From Piper betle (lineage: Eukaryota > Streptophyta > Magnoliopsida > Piperales > Piperaceae): a stretch of DNA of 64,000 nt. Position 1 is the first letter of the stretch; each line of letters opens with the position of its first letter. This document shows, one piece after another, positions 1-11,571 of the stretch. The notes beneath the pieces were generated by a model that was not told the origin of the DNA, did no database searches, and saw only the letters and a list, made by a program, of their open reading frames with translations. The position numbers and the translations under genes were made by a program. The stretch is from the NCBI GenBank assembly GCA_033002965.1, contig JAURVB010000132.1, positions 62,001 through 126,000 on the forward strand. The letters run 5' to 3'.

Positions 1-29
1 TATTCTTACAAGTATTTTTGACTTTGCAG

Positions 30-2803
30 ATGCATTCCGCAAGTTTGAGAAAGAAGGGAAGTTCTTTTGCTTAGCAGGTCAGACGAATCAAGCTGTGACG
101 GGCATGTTCAATCTGTACAGGGCATCACAAGTGAGCTTCCCAGGGGAGAAGATTCTGGAAGATGCCAGAACATTCTCTCGTGGCTTCCTCAGAGAGAAGC
201 AGATCGCTAAGCAGCTTCTAGACAAGTGGATTATAGCTAGTGACTTGCCAGGGGAGGTAGTATATTCATACAGTTTCTTATTACATCTTTTTATTGTGAA
301 AAAAAGGCTGCTTTGTTTCAATGTGAGAAGGTTAACATACTACTATGTACAGGTGAACTATGCCCTGGACTTCCCGTGGTATGCTAGTTTGCCTCGCATA
401 GAGACAAGGTTCTATTTGGGTCATTATGGTGGAGAGCAAGATGTATGGATTGGAAAGACACTTTACAGGTGCGTCTCCCTTAATCTTCACTCACTAACAG
501 TTCATTATGGGTGCGTATGTATCCACCGTAAAGAACAAATGTTTCTAAGATTGGTTTATTCCTTGATGCATCGACCACTTTTAAAAGGTTTCGGAGTACT
601 ATATGTATACTCAATACTTTGAAAGAGAAAAATGAGTTTATTTTGACACAGACGAGCGAAAATGTAGCTAAAATGCAATTGAATATCGATGGTTATGACA
701 GATCTTATCTTTTGTTGCTACCTGACTCAGGATGCCTTGTGTGAGCAACAATGAGTATCTGGAGCTTGCCAAGTTGGACTTCATCAAGTGCCAACAGATG
801 TACCAGCTCGAGTGGGTGGAGGTACAAAAGTAAGTCGAGAAGACATTTCCGCTCTTTCCTTATCTGAGATGCCAAACTGACCATCGTTCATATGCCTGTC
901 AACCACCTTATCTTTGCAAATCACTTAAGTGCTCTCCAAGTATATCAACTTGGAAGTAGTGCTCCTTTCGATCCAATTACCACTTGCAGACTTTATTCCT
1001 GTAGGGGATATCTTTTTCTTCCTTGCCACAAATGCAGCCTTGCTGTGTCGGACTCCAACGTCTCTTGTGTACCATAAAAAACATGATCTGGGCAAGCATC
1101 CCTTGTTGGTAGCCTTAGAGCTTGCAAGTCCATTTAGTGCTTTTAAAGCGAAGTTGGTCTGCTCTCTGTGGAGTTTTATTTAACAGTTTGTGAATTATTA
1201 AACCATCTCAATCTCGAACTCATTTGTATAGATGGTACAACGAGTGCGGGTTGGAGGAGATGGGACTGAGCGAAAGAGCAGTACTCCATGCCTACTTTGT
1301 AGCTGCAGCGAGCATCTTCGAGCCCGAACGCGCTGCCGAGCGCCTCGCCTGGACTCGCACTGCTGCCCTCATCGAAGTCTTCCGATCACACATCGGCAAT
1401 TCCTCCGACCTAAAGCAGACTGTCCTCGACTTTGTGAACTCAAGGTCTAATTGCTTCTACTCCTCTTTGCCCACTCACATTCTCCATTCTTGCTTTGAAC
1501 TTTAATCCGAATCAAGGCCTGCATATTCCTACACACCCATGTGAAGGCATTATACTCGAGTGCGAGGCCTTTAATGTGGCAGCTAAAATGAACATGTAGT
1601 CATATGGCCGCTACAATAACAAGCGTAAATCTCTTCATTTAGACGAGTCATGGATTGAACCACAGAAAAAAGCATTACTATTGCAAATGCGAGTTCGTTG
1701 TTTCATCCAATTTACTAGTTTACCTGGATCGATGCAGGGCTGGTTCGTCCAAGGTGACGAATGGTCTAACAAGAGCCTTGCAACACACCCTGCGGCTGCA
1801 ATCATGGGAAGTCCTCTTGGCGCATGGTAGGGATGTGCGCCATCATATCAGACAAGCCGTAAGTTCATAATTATCAAAGATCAGCCTATAACTTTGCCTG
1901 TCGTTGATATAATGTTTTGATTGTCGAAGTTTATGAGAATGAACGGTTAAAGTGACAAATGTAGAAGCTACCTTGCCTAATTTTTAGGTCACTACGGCCC
2001 CTCTTTATCTCAGATAAGTAAAGTAGGAGCGCCAACCTCGATATCACTAAGATAAGTAAGGTTGATGGTGGGCCATATTGATTGGCCCAATTAATTAGGT
2101 CCACAAATTAGTTGTCCTCTGCTTAGAAAGCTTCGCACAGAGAAGAAAAGGGTGGTTTTCAAACATGTCAGATATTCTTCCCACTGCACTATGATTCATT
2201 TACTTCATCTATACTGTGAAAATCGTGGGAAGACATGGCTTTGCAGTGGGAGCATTGGCTGAGAGGATGGCAAGAAGAGGATGAAGATGCACCCAGAGAC
2301 GCAGAGCTGCTTGTCCGCGCAATTAACCTGTGTGCTGGAAGGCCGATAACGGATGACATCTCATCGTGTCCAACCTACCATTATCTGAGCAGAAGGACAA
2401 GTCACGTGTGCTCCAAACTTCGTAATCTCAGAGAAAGTAAGGTGAGACACGAACAGCAATCCGACGGTACCTTCTGACAAGTACACTATATAATATAACT
2501 AATGAAAGCAATCCCAGCTAGACATCCCAAAGCTAATGCATTTTTTCGACCCATGATCAGGTTCTAGTATATAATGGTGGCCTGACCGTCGGAAGATACC
2601 TCACCGAACACGACCATTCCCAGCTAATTGATGACAAGATGCAGGAAATAGCTCAAGCTGTTCTTCGCAGAACTGATGATTTGGCTCTGGATACCAAACA
2701 GACATTTCTTACCGTAGCCAAGGGTTTCTACTACATGGCTCACTGTTCACCAGCCAATCTCAACCAGCATATTGCCAAGGTACTCTTTGAAAGAGTGGCC
2801 TGA
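30..2803 (+). CDS. CPS: ent-copalyl diphosphate synthase-type diterpene synthase, C-terminal part (cut by window edge)
   Basis: Class II diterpene cyclase that protonates geranylgeranyl diphosphate to copalyl diphosphate in plastids, the entry to gibberellins and labdane-related diterpenoids. Seven exons can be placed with GT..AG borders: 30-256, 353-468, 731-829, 1232-1444, 1738-1858, 2247-2441 and 2561-2803. They join in frame without a stop and give about 400 residues. Diagnostic stretches are FFCLAGQTNQAVTGMFNLYR (first exon), ALDFPWYASLPR and VWIGKTLYRMP, then WYNECGL, AAASIFEPERAAERLAW, WEHWL and a terminus ending KVLFERVA. These match copalyl diphosphate synthases rather than kaurene synthases; no DDxxD class I motif is present. 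The catalytic DxDD motif and the transit peptide lie upstream of the window. The exon at 1232-1444 is GC-rich while its neighbours are AT-rich. Whether this copy serves gibberellin or specialised metabolism cannot be told. Confidence 0.92.
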
Positions 2804-3138
2804 ACAACTTCCCCCTTCTGATCTATTCATTTCTGTAATCTGCAAGCAGGGGGATCCAGAGCTAAGCCCCTCCTATTCGAGGCCGGGTGGCCTCGCCCCA
2901 CATGCACCCAACCCTCCTTTTTTTCTCCCTTCCTTCGGTTTGGCTCCACGAACGCGCAGCAACAAATATAATTTTAGCTTTTTATACCGATCATACATGT
3001 AAGATGCACTCAGTTTATTTCAAAGTCATAATATTAGAAAATTGAGAATACCTTTTATTTAAATAATATTCGTAAGATAAATAGTTTGACGACAGCCAGG
3101 TCAACACGAATATGAAAGCATTCAGAGGCATTTGAGAT
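2804..3138. other. Convergent intergenic spacer (CPS / NAA20)
   Basis: About 335 bases between the stop codons of two convergent genes. It should hold both 3' UTRs. AT-rich over its second half. No further gene or repeat recognised. Confidence 0.6.
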
Positions 3139-5677
3139 TTAGTCATATTCCAGTTCATCTGGACTAATGGATCTTTTCAGAGGAACTATGGACTTCTTCT
3201 CCACGTCCCTGGACAATGCTTTTCTCATATCTGTGAAAATACGAAGCACAATGTATGTAAGATATGAGATGAATTTAACATGTTAAGGTGAGAAGTACAC
3301 ACATAAAATACATCTTACATAACCCATCCTCTTCTCCAGAACAGTACCGCAAGACACGCCGATAGATGACATATCCTAGCTGAGATTTAAGAAAATTAAC
3401 ATTTAGTTAGCTTCTTCAGGGCATGTTTTGGAGTAACATGTAGGATTTCACTGCGTACTATTTCACGTAAGAATTTAAGCCAAACCTATATCTATTATCC
3501 AGACAGCAAATAAAAAATTTACCCTTTGTAAGTTACTTTTTATATAGGATGGAACTCCCACAATTTAGATAGAATTCCCACAATTTCCAATATAGTTATA
3601 CGTCAGATGGTAAATTGTGGCATCTCCTATTTTCATAAGGTTCTTAGGAAGTGCCTCTAGCTTTAAATCATAACCTCTTGTAGATGACAGGAAATGAGGG
3701 CAATCATGCATCTCCAGTGTACATGAGAAGCATTTTCAGACAAGCTGATAACACGAAAATATTTATAAAAAGCATTTGGTTGTCAACACTGCTGTCAGAT
3801 TCCTCACCGACAAGCAAGATCACCTCCACTTATAACTGTACAGAGGCCTATCCAACAGAAATGTTATAGATTTTATTCCCAAGATGAGCAGGCAGCGAGG
3901 GTCAAGTATAAGCTTTTCTAGATTTATGTAAATAATTTCCTTAAAGAAACGGGAAGTACAGGCACAAAAGTAAAAGATGTTGATAGGAAAAGTTGTAAAG
4001 GAACATACCTTTTCATACATTTTTATGACTGGCATGTTAGATGCTCTAACAAACAGATCCACAAAGTAGGCCTTATCTCTAGCAACAACTTTCACTCAAT
4101 GGTTGAATTTAAAATCCAAAAAATCTTAGCTAATTGATGAACTCACTGCAGATGCTCTTTAGAATCTAAGAACTTTATTATTTTTTATTGGCTCTAAACA
4201 GCCATACACATTAAAGTGTCCAAGAAATAGCAACTATGAGCGAAGACAGAAGAAATGAATGAACACACCCTGGGCTTCCGGTGCATACTAGATATATGTA
4301 CTATATTATAAAGATCTTTAGTAGATCAAAATATTGGCAGAACAGAAGAAGCCCAACGAGAAAGCTTTAATTAAGTTTCTGAACGCCATCATAATGACCA
4401 AGTCAAGGAATCAACTAAACGTGCAAGTCGATTAACAATCTTGAGAAACTAGCATACTTATTGCAAAAGAGTATGACTCACTAATTACCTTAATGGGCTC
4501 TTCACAGTCTTAACGCTTTGATAAATGCTAACAATTATAGGGGTGCCTACCTTCCCAAAGTTTAAATGACATTAAGAATAATAGGTTGTTATTAGAGGCA
4601 TCATCACTATCACTGAACATGGTGCGTACCTAGAATCTCAAACCGCCAAAATAGGTACCTGCAGGATTATTGGCAGTTCCATTTTTGGAGAATGTTAATA
4701 AATTCCAAATCCATTTTGTCGTCCACGGGCTACAACAGTCTTTTTGGTTGGTACTATAGTAGCCTTTGGTTAGGTATTTGCAGCAACATTACATATTGAT
4801 AAAACTCTAGCTCTAGATCGTTTACATATTTATTTCACTTTGAAATAAAATGAATAAAATGCCACAACTATGAATCTCAGAAATGGAAGAAGCAAATATT
4901 CCACCTCTTAGATATATAGTTGAAACTCCATTATAATTTCAGTGGCGATTTTCTTCCTTGATCTTTATCCATGCATCCTAATATGAACACAATTAATCCA
5001 TATAAACCAAGTTAGACTCTGATTGTTCCCTTAACTATGACATACTAAATTTCAATACTATTGTGATCGCAACAACTAATATTGATGCCTTGGCCATGAC
5101 AATTCTGGCCCCTCCAGAACATAACCACTACAACGATGCAAGAAGGTAACATATAGCTAGGATCAAGAAAGCATTGTACTAAGTCTTTTAGTCAAGCTTG
5201 GAGAATAGATGTTTAGCCAATTGTAGCTGTACAGTTAAGTCAGCCACACTGCCTGGATGGATGCAGCAGTATAGGCCAAGATTTGCAAGTTGCAGCACCA
5301 AAGTCTATTTGCCAAATTTATGGATTCCCCGTGACTGCAATTCAGAGCCATTAAATATTTCATAAAAGTAGTTAGTCTATATCAACTTCTGTTATGAACT
5401 GTCATGCCCTGGCTGTGGACGACTAGGATTGCATGAGTTTGAGAGGCCTGAGCTTCACTCAACTCTAAAAGTAAAGACTAGTAATCACCTTGTATGGCAG
5501 GATATGAACGAACACAAACTCAAGTAAGAAAAAACTAGATTCGCCTTCCTTATCAGTTATAAAATGTTAAAGGCATACATCAAAAAAACTCATAATTCAT
5601 ACATTGAACACTTCTAATGGTACTTAAGAACAGTCAGTTACATCACGCAATGTCAGCAAAAGTTTATATATATATAT

Positions 5678-5743
<66 letters not shown>

Positions 5744-7372
5744 TAAGAAATAGTTTTAGCATATAAATCCGTGATTAGCAAAACAAAACAGCAGTAAATT
5801 TTCATAAGGTGCAGAATAAAAAGAAAAAAAAATACTGGAGCTTCAAAAGATGATGTCAAACAGACCAATAATAATTTCAACATTAAAGTATTAATCAACT
5901 AGGGGGTAACAAGTGTTATAGTCCAAAATTTCCATAGAATTTCCTAGAATATTCTAATGCAAGATGCATATCAGAGACTTACTATTCGAAACAGAGTGAT
6001 TAGTAATAATTCTGGTGAATTACGTTTTTAAACCTAGCAAAATGTGAAGATGAAAAATTGGAGCAAACATGCAACAAGGATAAAGCTGATGAAGAACAAA
6101 CCAATTAAAGAGGAAAAGGCATTTTAAAATATCTATACAACTAGAGCACTCCAATCTTCAACAATTAAGATTTTGTCTACTATTAGGTTATACTTACTTT
6201 TTGTCGCTGATATCTTCAAGCAAGTGCATAAGCTTTTTCGCCAATTGCTGCCTCCTGTATTCAGGGGCAACAGTCACTGCTGTCACATGCCCATGCCATG
6301 ACTCACCTTGGCCTTCCACCTTCCCCATAACTGTTTAGAGAAATAGAAGGTGATTAACAAAAATATGCAAATAAGAGAAAACTATTTCTAAAAAAAGCGG
6401 AATTATACTGCAATCAAAAGCATAGTTGATGTTGATGAGACAAGAGTAAAGAATAATGCTACAGTCTGTTCCAGTCAATTAACGATTCCAAACACTTAAT
6501 AATTTAAATCTTTATGAATCAGTTGATGCAATCTATCTTGCAAGAGGAATACATTACAAACTACTTCTATCTCCCTACTTCGTACTGAATCCAATTTAAT
6601 AGGAAACATCATAAATAAATAAATGTAGTTGACATTCACATTATACGTTTTCAATGGTACACAATAGGCCAGCATTTTTAGCGAATAATACAGGACCAAA
6701 GAACATCATGTGAAACCTGCTCAAAAACACAGCATCCCGCGTTCACAATTAACTTAGGCACCAGCATTATAATGCAAATTACATTTGCCTTAAGAAAAAA
6801 TTTTAGCTCCGCCCGGGAGCGACGCCGGTGGAGATGTGCGTCTCACCGTCGATTCCCGGGATGATCGATCGGTGCAGGCGTCGCTCCCGGGCGGAGCTAA
6901 ATATGGTTCTTGCCTTAACATGCACGCGCGCGTGCACACACACACCCTAAAAAAAACAAAAAAAAATTCCATTATTCTTTTCCAAACTAACCACTGTACA
7001 ATGACAGTCAAACATTTGCAGGCCTAATGCTAATGCTGATCAAGAGTTGTGAGTTGCACTGTGCATAACCAAACAGATATATGAGAAAATAAGACGTAAA
7101 AGACTTACTGTAACCCATAATCCGATTGCCAGGGCCTCGGCAACGTTGAAGTAGTCAGGCCAACGGGCCAGGTACGTCATGTAGAAGGACATCTTGAACT
7201 ACACCGCCACCAACAAACGGTAAGCCAAAGTCATTGGAAAATTGAAGAGAGGAGACGTAGACAGTTGGGGACGCGGGTGTTACACAAGACTCACAGTTTC
7301 GGTGAGACGGTCGAGATTGACGAGGGAGAAGCGGAGGAGATCGTCGCAGCAGAACCTACGGATGGTCGTCAT
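3139..7372 (-). CDS. NAA20: N-alpha-acetyltransferase 20, NatB catalytic subunit (one-base frame break in exon 2 as read)
   Basis: GNAT-family enzyme that acetylates nascent proteins starting Met-Asp/Glu/Asn/Gln, working on the ribosome with the NAA25 auxiliary subunit. Six exons on the minus strand: 7372-7295, 7198-7109, 6330-6198, 4078-4009, 3379-3319 and 3230-3139. Recognisable stretches are MTTIRRFCCDDLLRFSLVNL, SFYMTYLARWPDYFNVAE, GHVTAVTVAPEYRRQQLAKK (the Q/RxxGxG/A-type acetyl-CoA loop) and KAYFVDLFVRASN; the C-terminus ends DELEYD. Exon 2 reads GAGGCCCTGGC where the family's GPGN motif needs GAGGGCCCTGGC, so one G is missing near 7130. With that base the exons total 525 nt and give 174 residues, the normal plant length. 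Codon 3319/3230 reads Tyr where the family has Asp. The second and third introns exceed 0.7 and 2 kb. The identification is firm; whether the break is biological is not. Confidence 0.9.
5665..5739. repeat. (TA)n(GA)n compound microsatellite
   Basis: A TA/CATA dinucleotide run followed directly by about sixteen GA units, inside the third intron of NAA20. Confidence 0.9.
6802..6901. repeat. GC-rich perfect hairpin element (MITE-like) in a NAA20 intron
   Basis: Two 25-bp arms, 6802-6826 and 6877-6901, are exact reverse complements (core AGCTCCGCCCGGGAGCGACG). They flank a 50-bp loop that itself contains CCCGGG and GATCGATC palindromes. The element is very GC-rich inside an AT-rich intron, which argues for an insertion. 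Length and structure suit a tiny MITE or foldback element, but no clear target duplication was found and the family is not known to me. Confidence 0.75.
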
Positions 7373-8224
7373 TTGTAAGAGCTTCTTCGCCTCTTCCGGC
7401 GGACGTCGGCGGCAGTTCTAGGTTTCCGGCGACGAAGGCGGACCGATCGGCGGGGGGTTCGTCCCTCCCTAAACGGGTCGCGGATGTCGCTTACCGAACC
7501 GGATCCGAGTAGTTGACTTTGCCCGAGTCCTAAACCGGTGGCAGTTGGAAGTTATTAAGAAGTGTTGACTTTGTCTGAGTCGATCGTTGGTTCACCAAAC
7601 AAAGTGTAAATAATTAATAAATAAATATAAAACAGAAGGCCGTGGCCATCAGTAAAATTTGTAAGGAGCCAAGTATTCACTTTTCCCAGAAGCGCCGAGT
7701 AAGTTACCTTTGTCTTGGATCATCAAACAAACAAATTGGATTGGGGTGACCTTGCACTAGGACTCGATTCTCATTCTTTGGTGTTCTCAATTGATTCACA
7801 CTGTACCGTGTGATTATTATTATCTTTTACTTCAACATCTGCAACATTAGCTAACCTCCATTTTATCTCCATCCTCAAATCCATACCATAAATCGATATA
7901 AATTGTCTAATTTAGTCAAAAGCCTAACTGATCCCGAAAATGATATTTTCTTTTTGTTTGTTGTAACATGACCCAACAAATTAAAACCCAGAAAGAAATA
8001 AAGAGAGAGAAAAATTTCCATATGTATCCAAAGAGCGAGTAAGATGGAGGGGAAGCGGGGCGTATCAAAACCCCAACTCCCCATTGGCCGGGTACGTGTC
8101 ACCTTATCCATCCAATCCCTTCCCCGCTTTCCTACCTCATATTCTGGACCGCCTCTCCTCTAATCATCCTCCTTCCCCGTTAGCAAAACCAGTCTAAGCT
8201 TGTTGCTGTTGCACCACCGTGGCC
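7373..8224. other. Divergent intergenic region NAA20 / psaD
   Basis: About 850 bases between the start codons of two divergent genes. The NAA20 side (7373-7560) is GC-rich and should contain its 5' UTR and promoter. 7570-8040 is AT-rich with no coding signal. The psaD promoter array occupies the right end. Confidence 0.6.
8082..8109 (+). promoter_or_regulatory. Probable light-responsive array upstream of psaD
   Basis: Within 28 bases lie an inverted CCAAT box (ATTGG), an ACGT core (TACGTGTC) and an I-box in reverse orientation (CTTATCC). The ATG follows about 115 bases later. A G-box-like core next to an I-box is the known modular arrangement of light-regulated photosynthesis genes. No convincing TATA box lies between this array and the start, and TATA-less promoters are known for photosystem I genes. 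Function is inferred from motifs only. Confidence 0.5.
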
Positions 8225-8842
8225 ATGACCACCCCAGCATCTCTTGCCACCCCTCCCTCTCCACCCCTGTGTCCTCCTCCCGCTCCCTGGCCGCATGGAG
8301 GCCCTCCCTCTCCATGCCCATCACCGCCCCGCGCCCCTCCACCAATATCTCTCTCTCTCGCCCGCCCACTTCCATCCGGGCCGCCGCCACCGACAAGGAG
8401 GCACCCGCCGGCTTCGTCCCGCCCGCGTTGAACCCCGACACTCCGTCGCCTATCTTCGCCGGCAGCACCGGCGGGCTGCTGCGCAAGGCCCAGGTCGAGG
8501 AGTTCTACGCCATCACATGGACCTCCTCCAAGGAGCAGATCTTCGAGATGCCCACTCGGCGGCGCCGCCATCATGAGGGAGGGGCCCAACCTGTTGAAGC
8601 TGGCTAGGAAGGAACAGTGCCTCGCGCTGGGGACTCGGTTGAGGTCCAAGTACAAGATCAACTACCAGTTCTACCGAGTGTTCCCCAATGGGGAGGTGCA
8701 GTACTTGCACCCCAAGGACGGCGTCTACCCTGAAAAGGTGAACGAGGGCCGGCAGGGCGTCGGGGTGAACTTCCGGTCGATCGGGAAAAACGCCAGTCCC
8801 ATCGAGGTCAAGTTCACCGGCAAACAGGTGTATGATTTGTGA
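8225..8842 (+). CDS. psaD: Photosystem I reaction centre subunit II, PsaD (frame breaks as read)
   Basis: Stromal subunit of photosystem I that forms the ferredoxin docking site and is imported into chloroplasts. The gene is intronless, as psaD usually is. The mature part is unmistakable: [40 protein letters not shown], then [20 protein letters not shown] and an end at GKQVYDL. Frame changes twice. Near 8556 the sequence CCCACTCGGCGGC has one base too many for the invariant EMPTGGAA segment, so the N-terminal and C-terminal halves lie in different frames. The likely start (8225, [10 protein letters not shown]) is also out of frame with the transit-peptide region that leads into [13 protein letters not shown], which implies a second indel around 8260-8275. 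All flanking residues are conserved, so sequence error is likelier than decay. Confidence 0.9.
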
Positions 8843-9172
8843 GGTGTAGCAGCTAATTGGTGATCACGGAGGAGTGGTTAATTTGCATGTTGTTTGTTCT
8901 TGATTAAAGGAGGGTGCGTGGGCCTGTATAATCTGTAATTCTGTGTGTGTATTGTTTCCTCAATGCTGCAACACCGAAACCAGCTTCTAATTAGTATATT
9001 CCATGTGTAATTATGAGCCATTCAATCCACATTACCTGCAGTAACACCTTTATGTTGATCAGCTCGATATTAAAGAGTTTTTCAGAAAGCTGATGAATTA
9101 TAACTAAAATTAAATCTGTACATATAAAGAAAAAAAACAATGATATGCTGTTCAGCTGGTAGGTAGAAGGAG
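8843..9172. other. Convergent intergenic spacer (psaD / PPR)
   Basis: About 330 AT-rich bases between convergent stop codons; should hold the two 3' UTRs. Nothing else recognised. Confidence 0.55.
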
Positions 9173-11571
9173 TTACCAATAGTCATTACAAGAACATGAC
9201 CCTTCACTGAAATGGTGAAATCGGTTTCGATCCCTTACAATTATCAGTCTATTGTAGATTTTGGATAGCAGCTTAGTTGCATTATGACAGTCATCACAAA
9301 TTCGGAGATTTTTGACAATCCGAAGAGGAGTGCTGGGTGGTGTACTGATTAAACCGAAAGCCATGGCCAGCTTCTCACTGTGGAAACTAAGGGCCGTTTC
9401 CTTCTCTTCCTCGTCTATGTTCAGCAGCACGGAAGATGTATTGGCTACGTATCCCATCTCCCTTAATTTTCTGTTAATTTCCTCCAGCATGCCATGTATT
9501 TCCTTTAATTTTGGATGTGATCCATCTCCCGTGACGAACTCATGAATCAATCCATTCACCTCAATTGAGCTGAGCCCTGGTTGTTTCCTAATGCCACTTT
9601 CTTTCATTGACCTCCTCACATCGGCTGCATCGTTCCATCTACTTCCTGCTGCATAAATATTTGACATTAGTACATTATAACCACAATTCTGTGGATCCAA
9701 TTCTAGAAGCTGTTCTGCTACCACTTGGGCAAGAGCCAGATTTTTATGAAGCTTGCAGGCAGCAAGTAAAGATCCCCATGTCACAGCATTAGGCTTCATT
9801 GGCATTCTTTGGATCATTTGATACGCCTCATCCAGCAAGCCAGCTCGACCTAGAAGATCAACCATGCATCCATAATGCTCCAATTGCGGGATCATCTTAT
9901 ACTCATTTGTAATTTGAGAAAAAATACGGCGTCCCACGTCTACCATTCCGGCATGGCTACACGCGTAGAGAAGTCCCACAAATGTTATTCCATTTGGTTT
10001 GATTTGTGATCTTTCCATTTCACAGAAAAGTTCAAGCGCATCCATGCCAAGACCATGCATAGCAAAACCACAGAGCATAGCGTTCCACATACAGATATCT
10101 CTGTTTTCCGCGCTTAGAAACAAGAAGTAAGCAGTCTTTACATCCCCACATTTGGCGTACATGTCAACAAGAGAAGTGGCAAGAATAAGATCAATATCAA
10201 TTCCCATTTTATCTATCGAGCAGTGAACCAACTTACCCAATTCAAGAGCTCCAGCTTCTGCACAGAGAGATAAAAGACAAGCCATGGTCACTTGATTGGG
10301 AACGCATTTATATCTTCTCAGCATCGTAAAAAGACTGAAAGCTTCCTCCACATTTTTCACTCGTGCATAAGCTGAGATCATCGCTGTCCATGATGTTGCA
10401 TCCTTTTCGGCAAAGCTATCAAATATTGCTCTTGCAAGTTTAACTTCACCGCACTTCCCATACATGTCCAGAAGAGCAGTTGACAAAGGAGCAGTCATTT
10501 CATAAGCTTTTTAAGTACATGAGCATGTAACCACTTTCCGAATGGTAGAGAACCAGTAAAGCCACACTCTACAAGCAGACTTATCATCGTGATCTCGTTA
10601 GGAACAATGTCAGCTTCAATCATTTCACCAAAAAGTACATAGGCTTCTCCTGGACGACGGGCACGAATATAACCAGCTATCATTGCTGTCCAAGTCACCA
10701 CATTCTTATGTGTTGTCCGATCAAAGATCCTCCGAGCTGGGATTAAGCTGTATGATTTCATGTACATGTCTATCAAAGCAGTATTCACATTGGCACTAGC
10801 TGCTTCTGAGCTGATGTTCTTCACAACATAGCAGTGCATGGCTCTTGCAGTTTGAAGAACAGCCAAATCAGCGCATAGGTCGATCATGTTTATCAGCGCA
10901 ACTATGCTCGGTCTCAATCTAATGAGTTGCATCTCCCTAATGAGGCCAAAAGCCTCGTTGACATACCCATTCTTCCCATAGCACCCAATCATGGTACTCC
11001 ACGAGACAATATCTCTTTCGGGCATTTCAGAGAACACCCTCCAAGCGCACCCTATACTTCCAGACTCGCAATACATTTGCGTCAAAGAATTGCACACATA
11101 CATATCCCATACAAACCCAAGTTTCAGTACGAAGCCATGAATCTCTTTCCCCAGAGAAATCATAGAAAGCTTACAACAAGCTTTGAGAACTGATGGTAGG
11201 ATGAAATTATCCACAACATGATTCGTCCACCTGAGGTATGCATATATCCTAATGGAGTCAAGAGGACGGTTGTACTTCACATAGGCGGAGATTATATGAT
11301 TGAATTGCGCAGGCAATGATGCAGGCAGTTGTGGCAGAGATAAAGATACAAAGGAGTCGTTCAGATCAAGTAGGCACCCTTTCGTCAAGTGGGCATGGAT
11401 TTGCTCGGTTAGTTCCAAGGAAATGGATTCATTCTGAGGTGGGAAATAGATTGAATGTGTTCTTGCATTGGATATAGGCTTCCAACAAAAGGCTGGTTTG
11501 GGAAGGCTTTGGAGTCGATTGTTGAGGACAAGAGGAGAGAAGCAATGTCTGGTAGGGCTCATGAGATCCAT
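9173..11571 (-). CDS. DYW-class pentatricopeptide repeat protein (one-base frame break as read)
   Basis: Organelle RNA-binding protein of the PLS subclass, predicted to act in C-to-U RNA editing in plastids or mitochondria. The gene is intronless, as is typical. PPR motifs fill residues of about 95 to 640, for example VSWSTMIGCYGKNGYVNEAF and TSWTAMISAYARVKNVEEAF. E/E+ motifs and a full DYW domain follow, with a deaminase HSEKLA, the zinc ligands CDDC (in ICDDCHNATK) and the terminal CNDYW. The reading frame breaks at a run of five T on the plus strand (10508-10512). One more base there would turn a stop after HVLKKLMK into a continuous repeat leading to STALLDMYGKCG, giving about 799 residues. 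The ATG at 11571 is chosen as the first in-frame Met. The target transcript cannot be told from sequence. Confidence 0.9.

Noticed and set aside
8194..8661. Long minus-strand ORF opposite psaD (155 codons)
   Set aside because: It is the antisense shadow of a GC-rich coding exon; the psaD protein on the plus strand accounts for the region.
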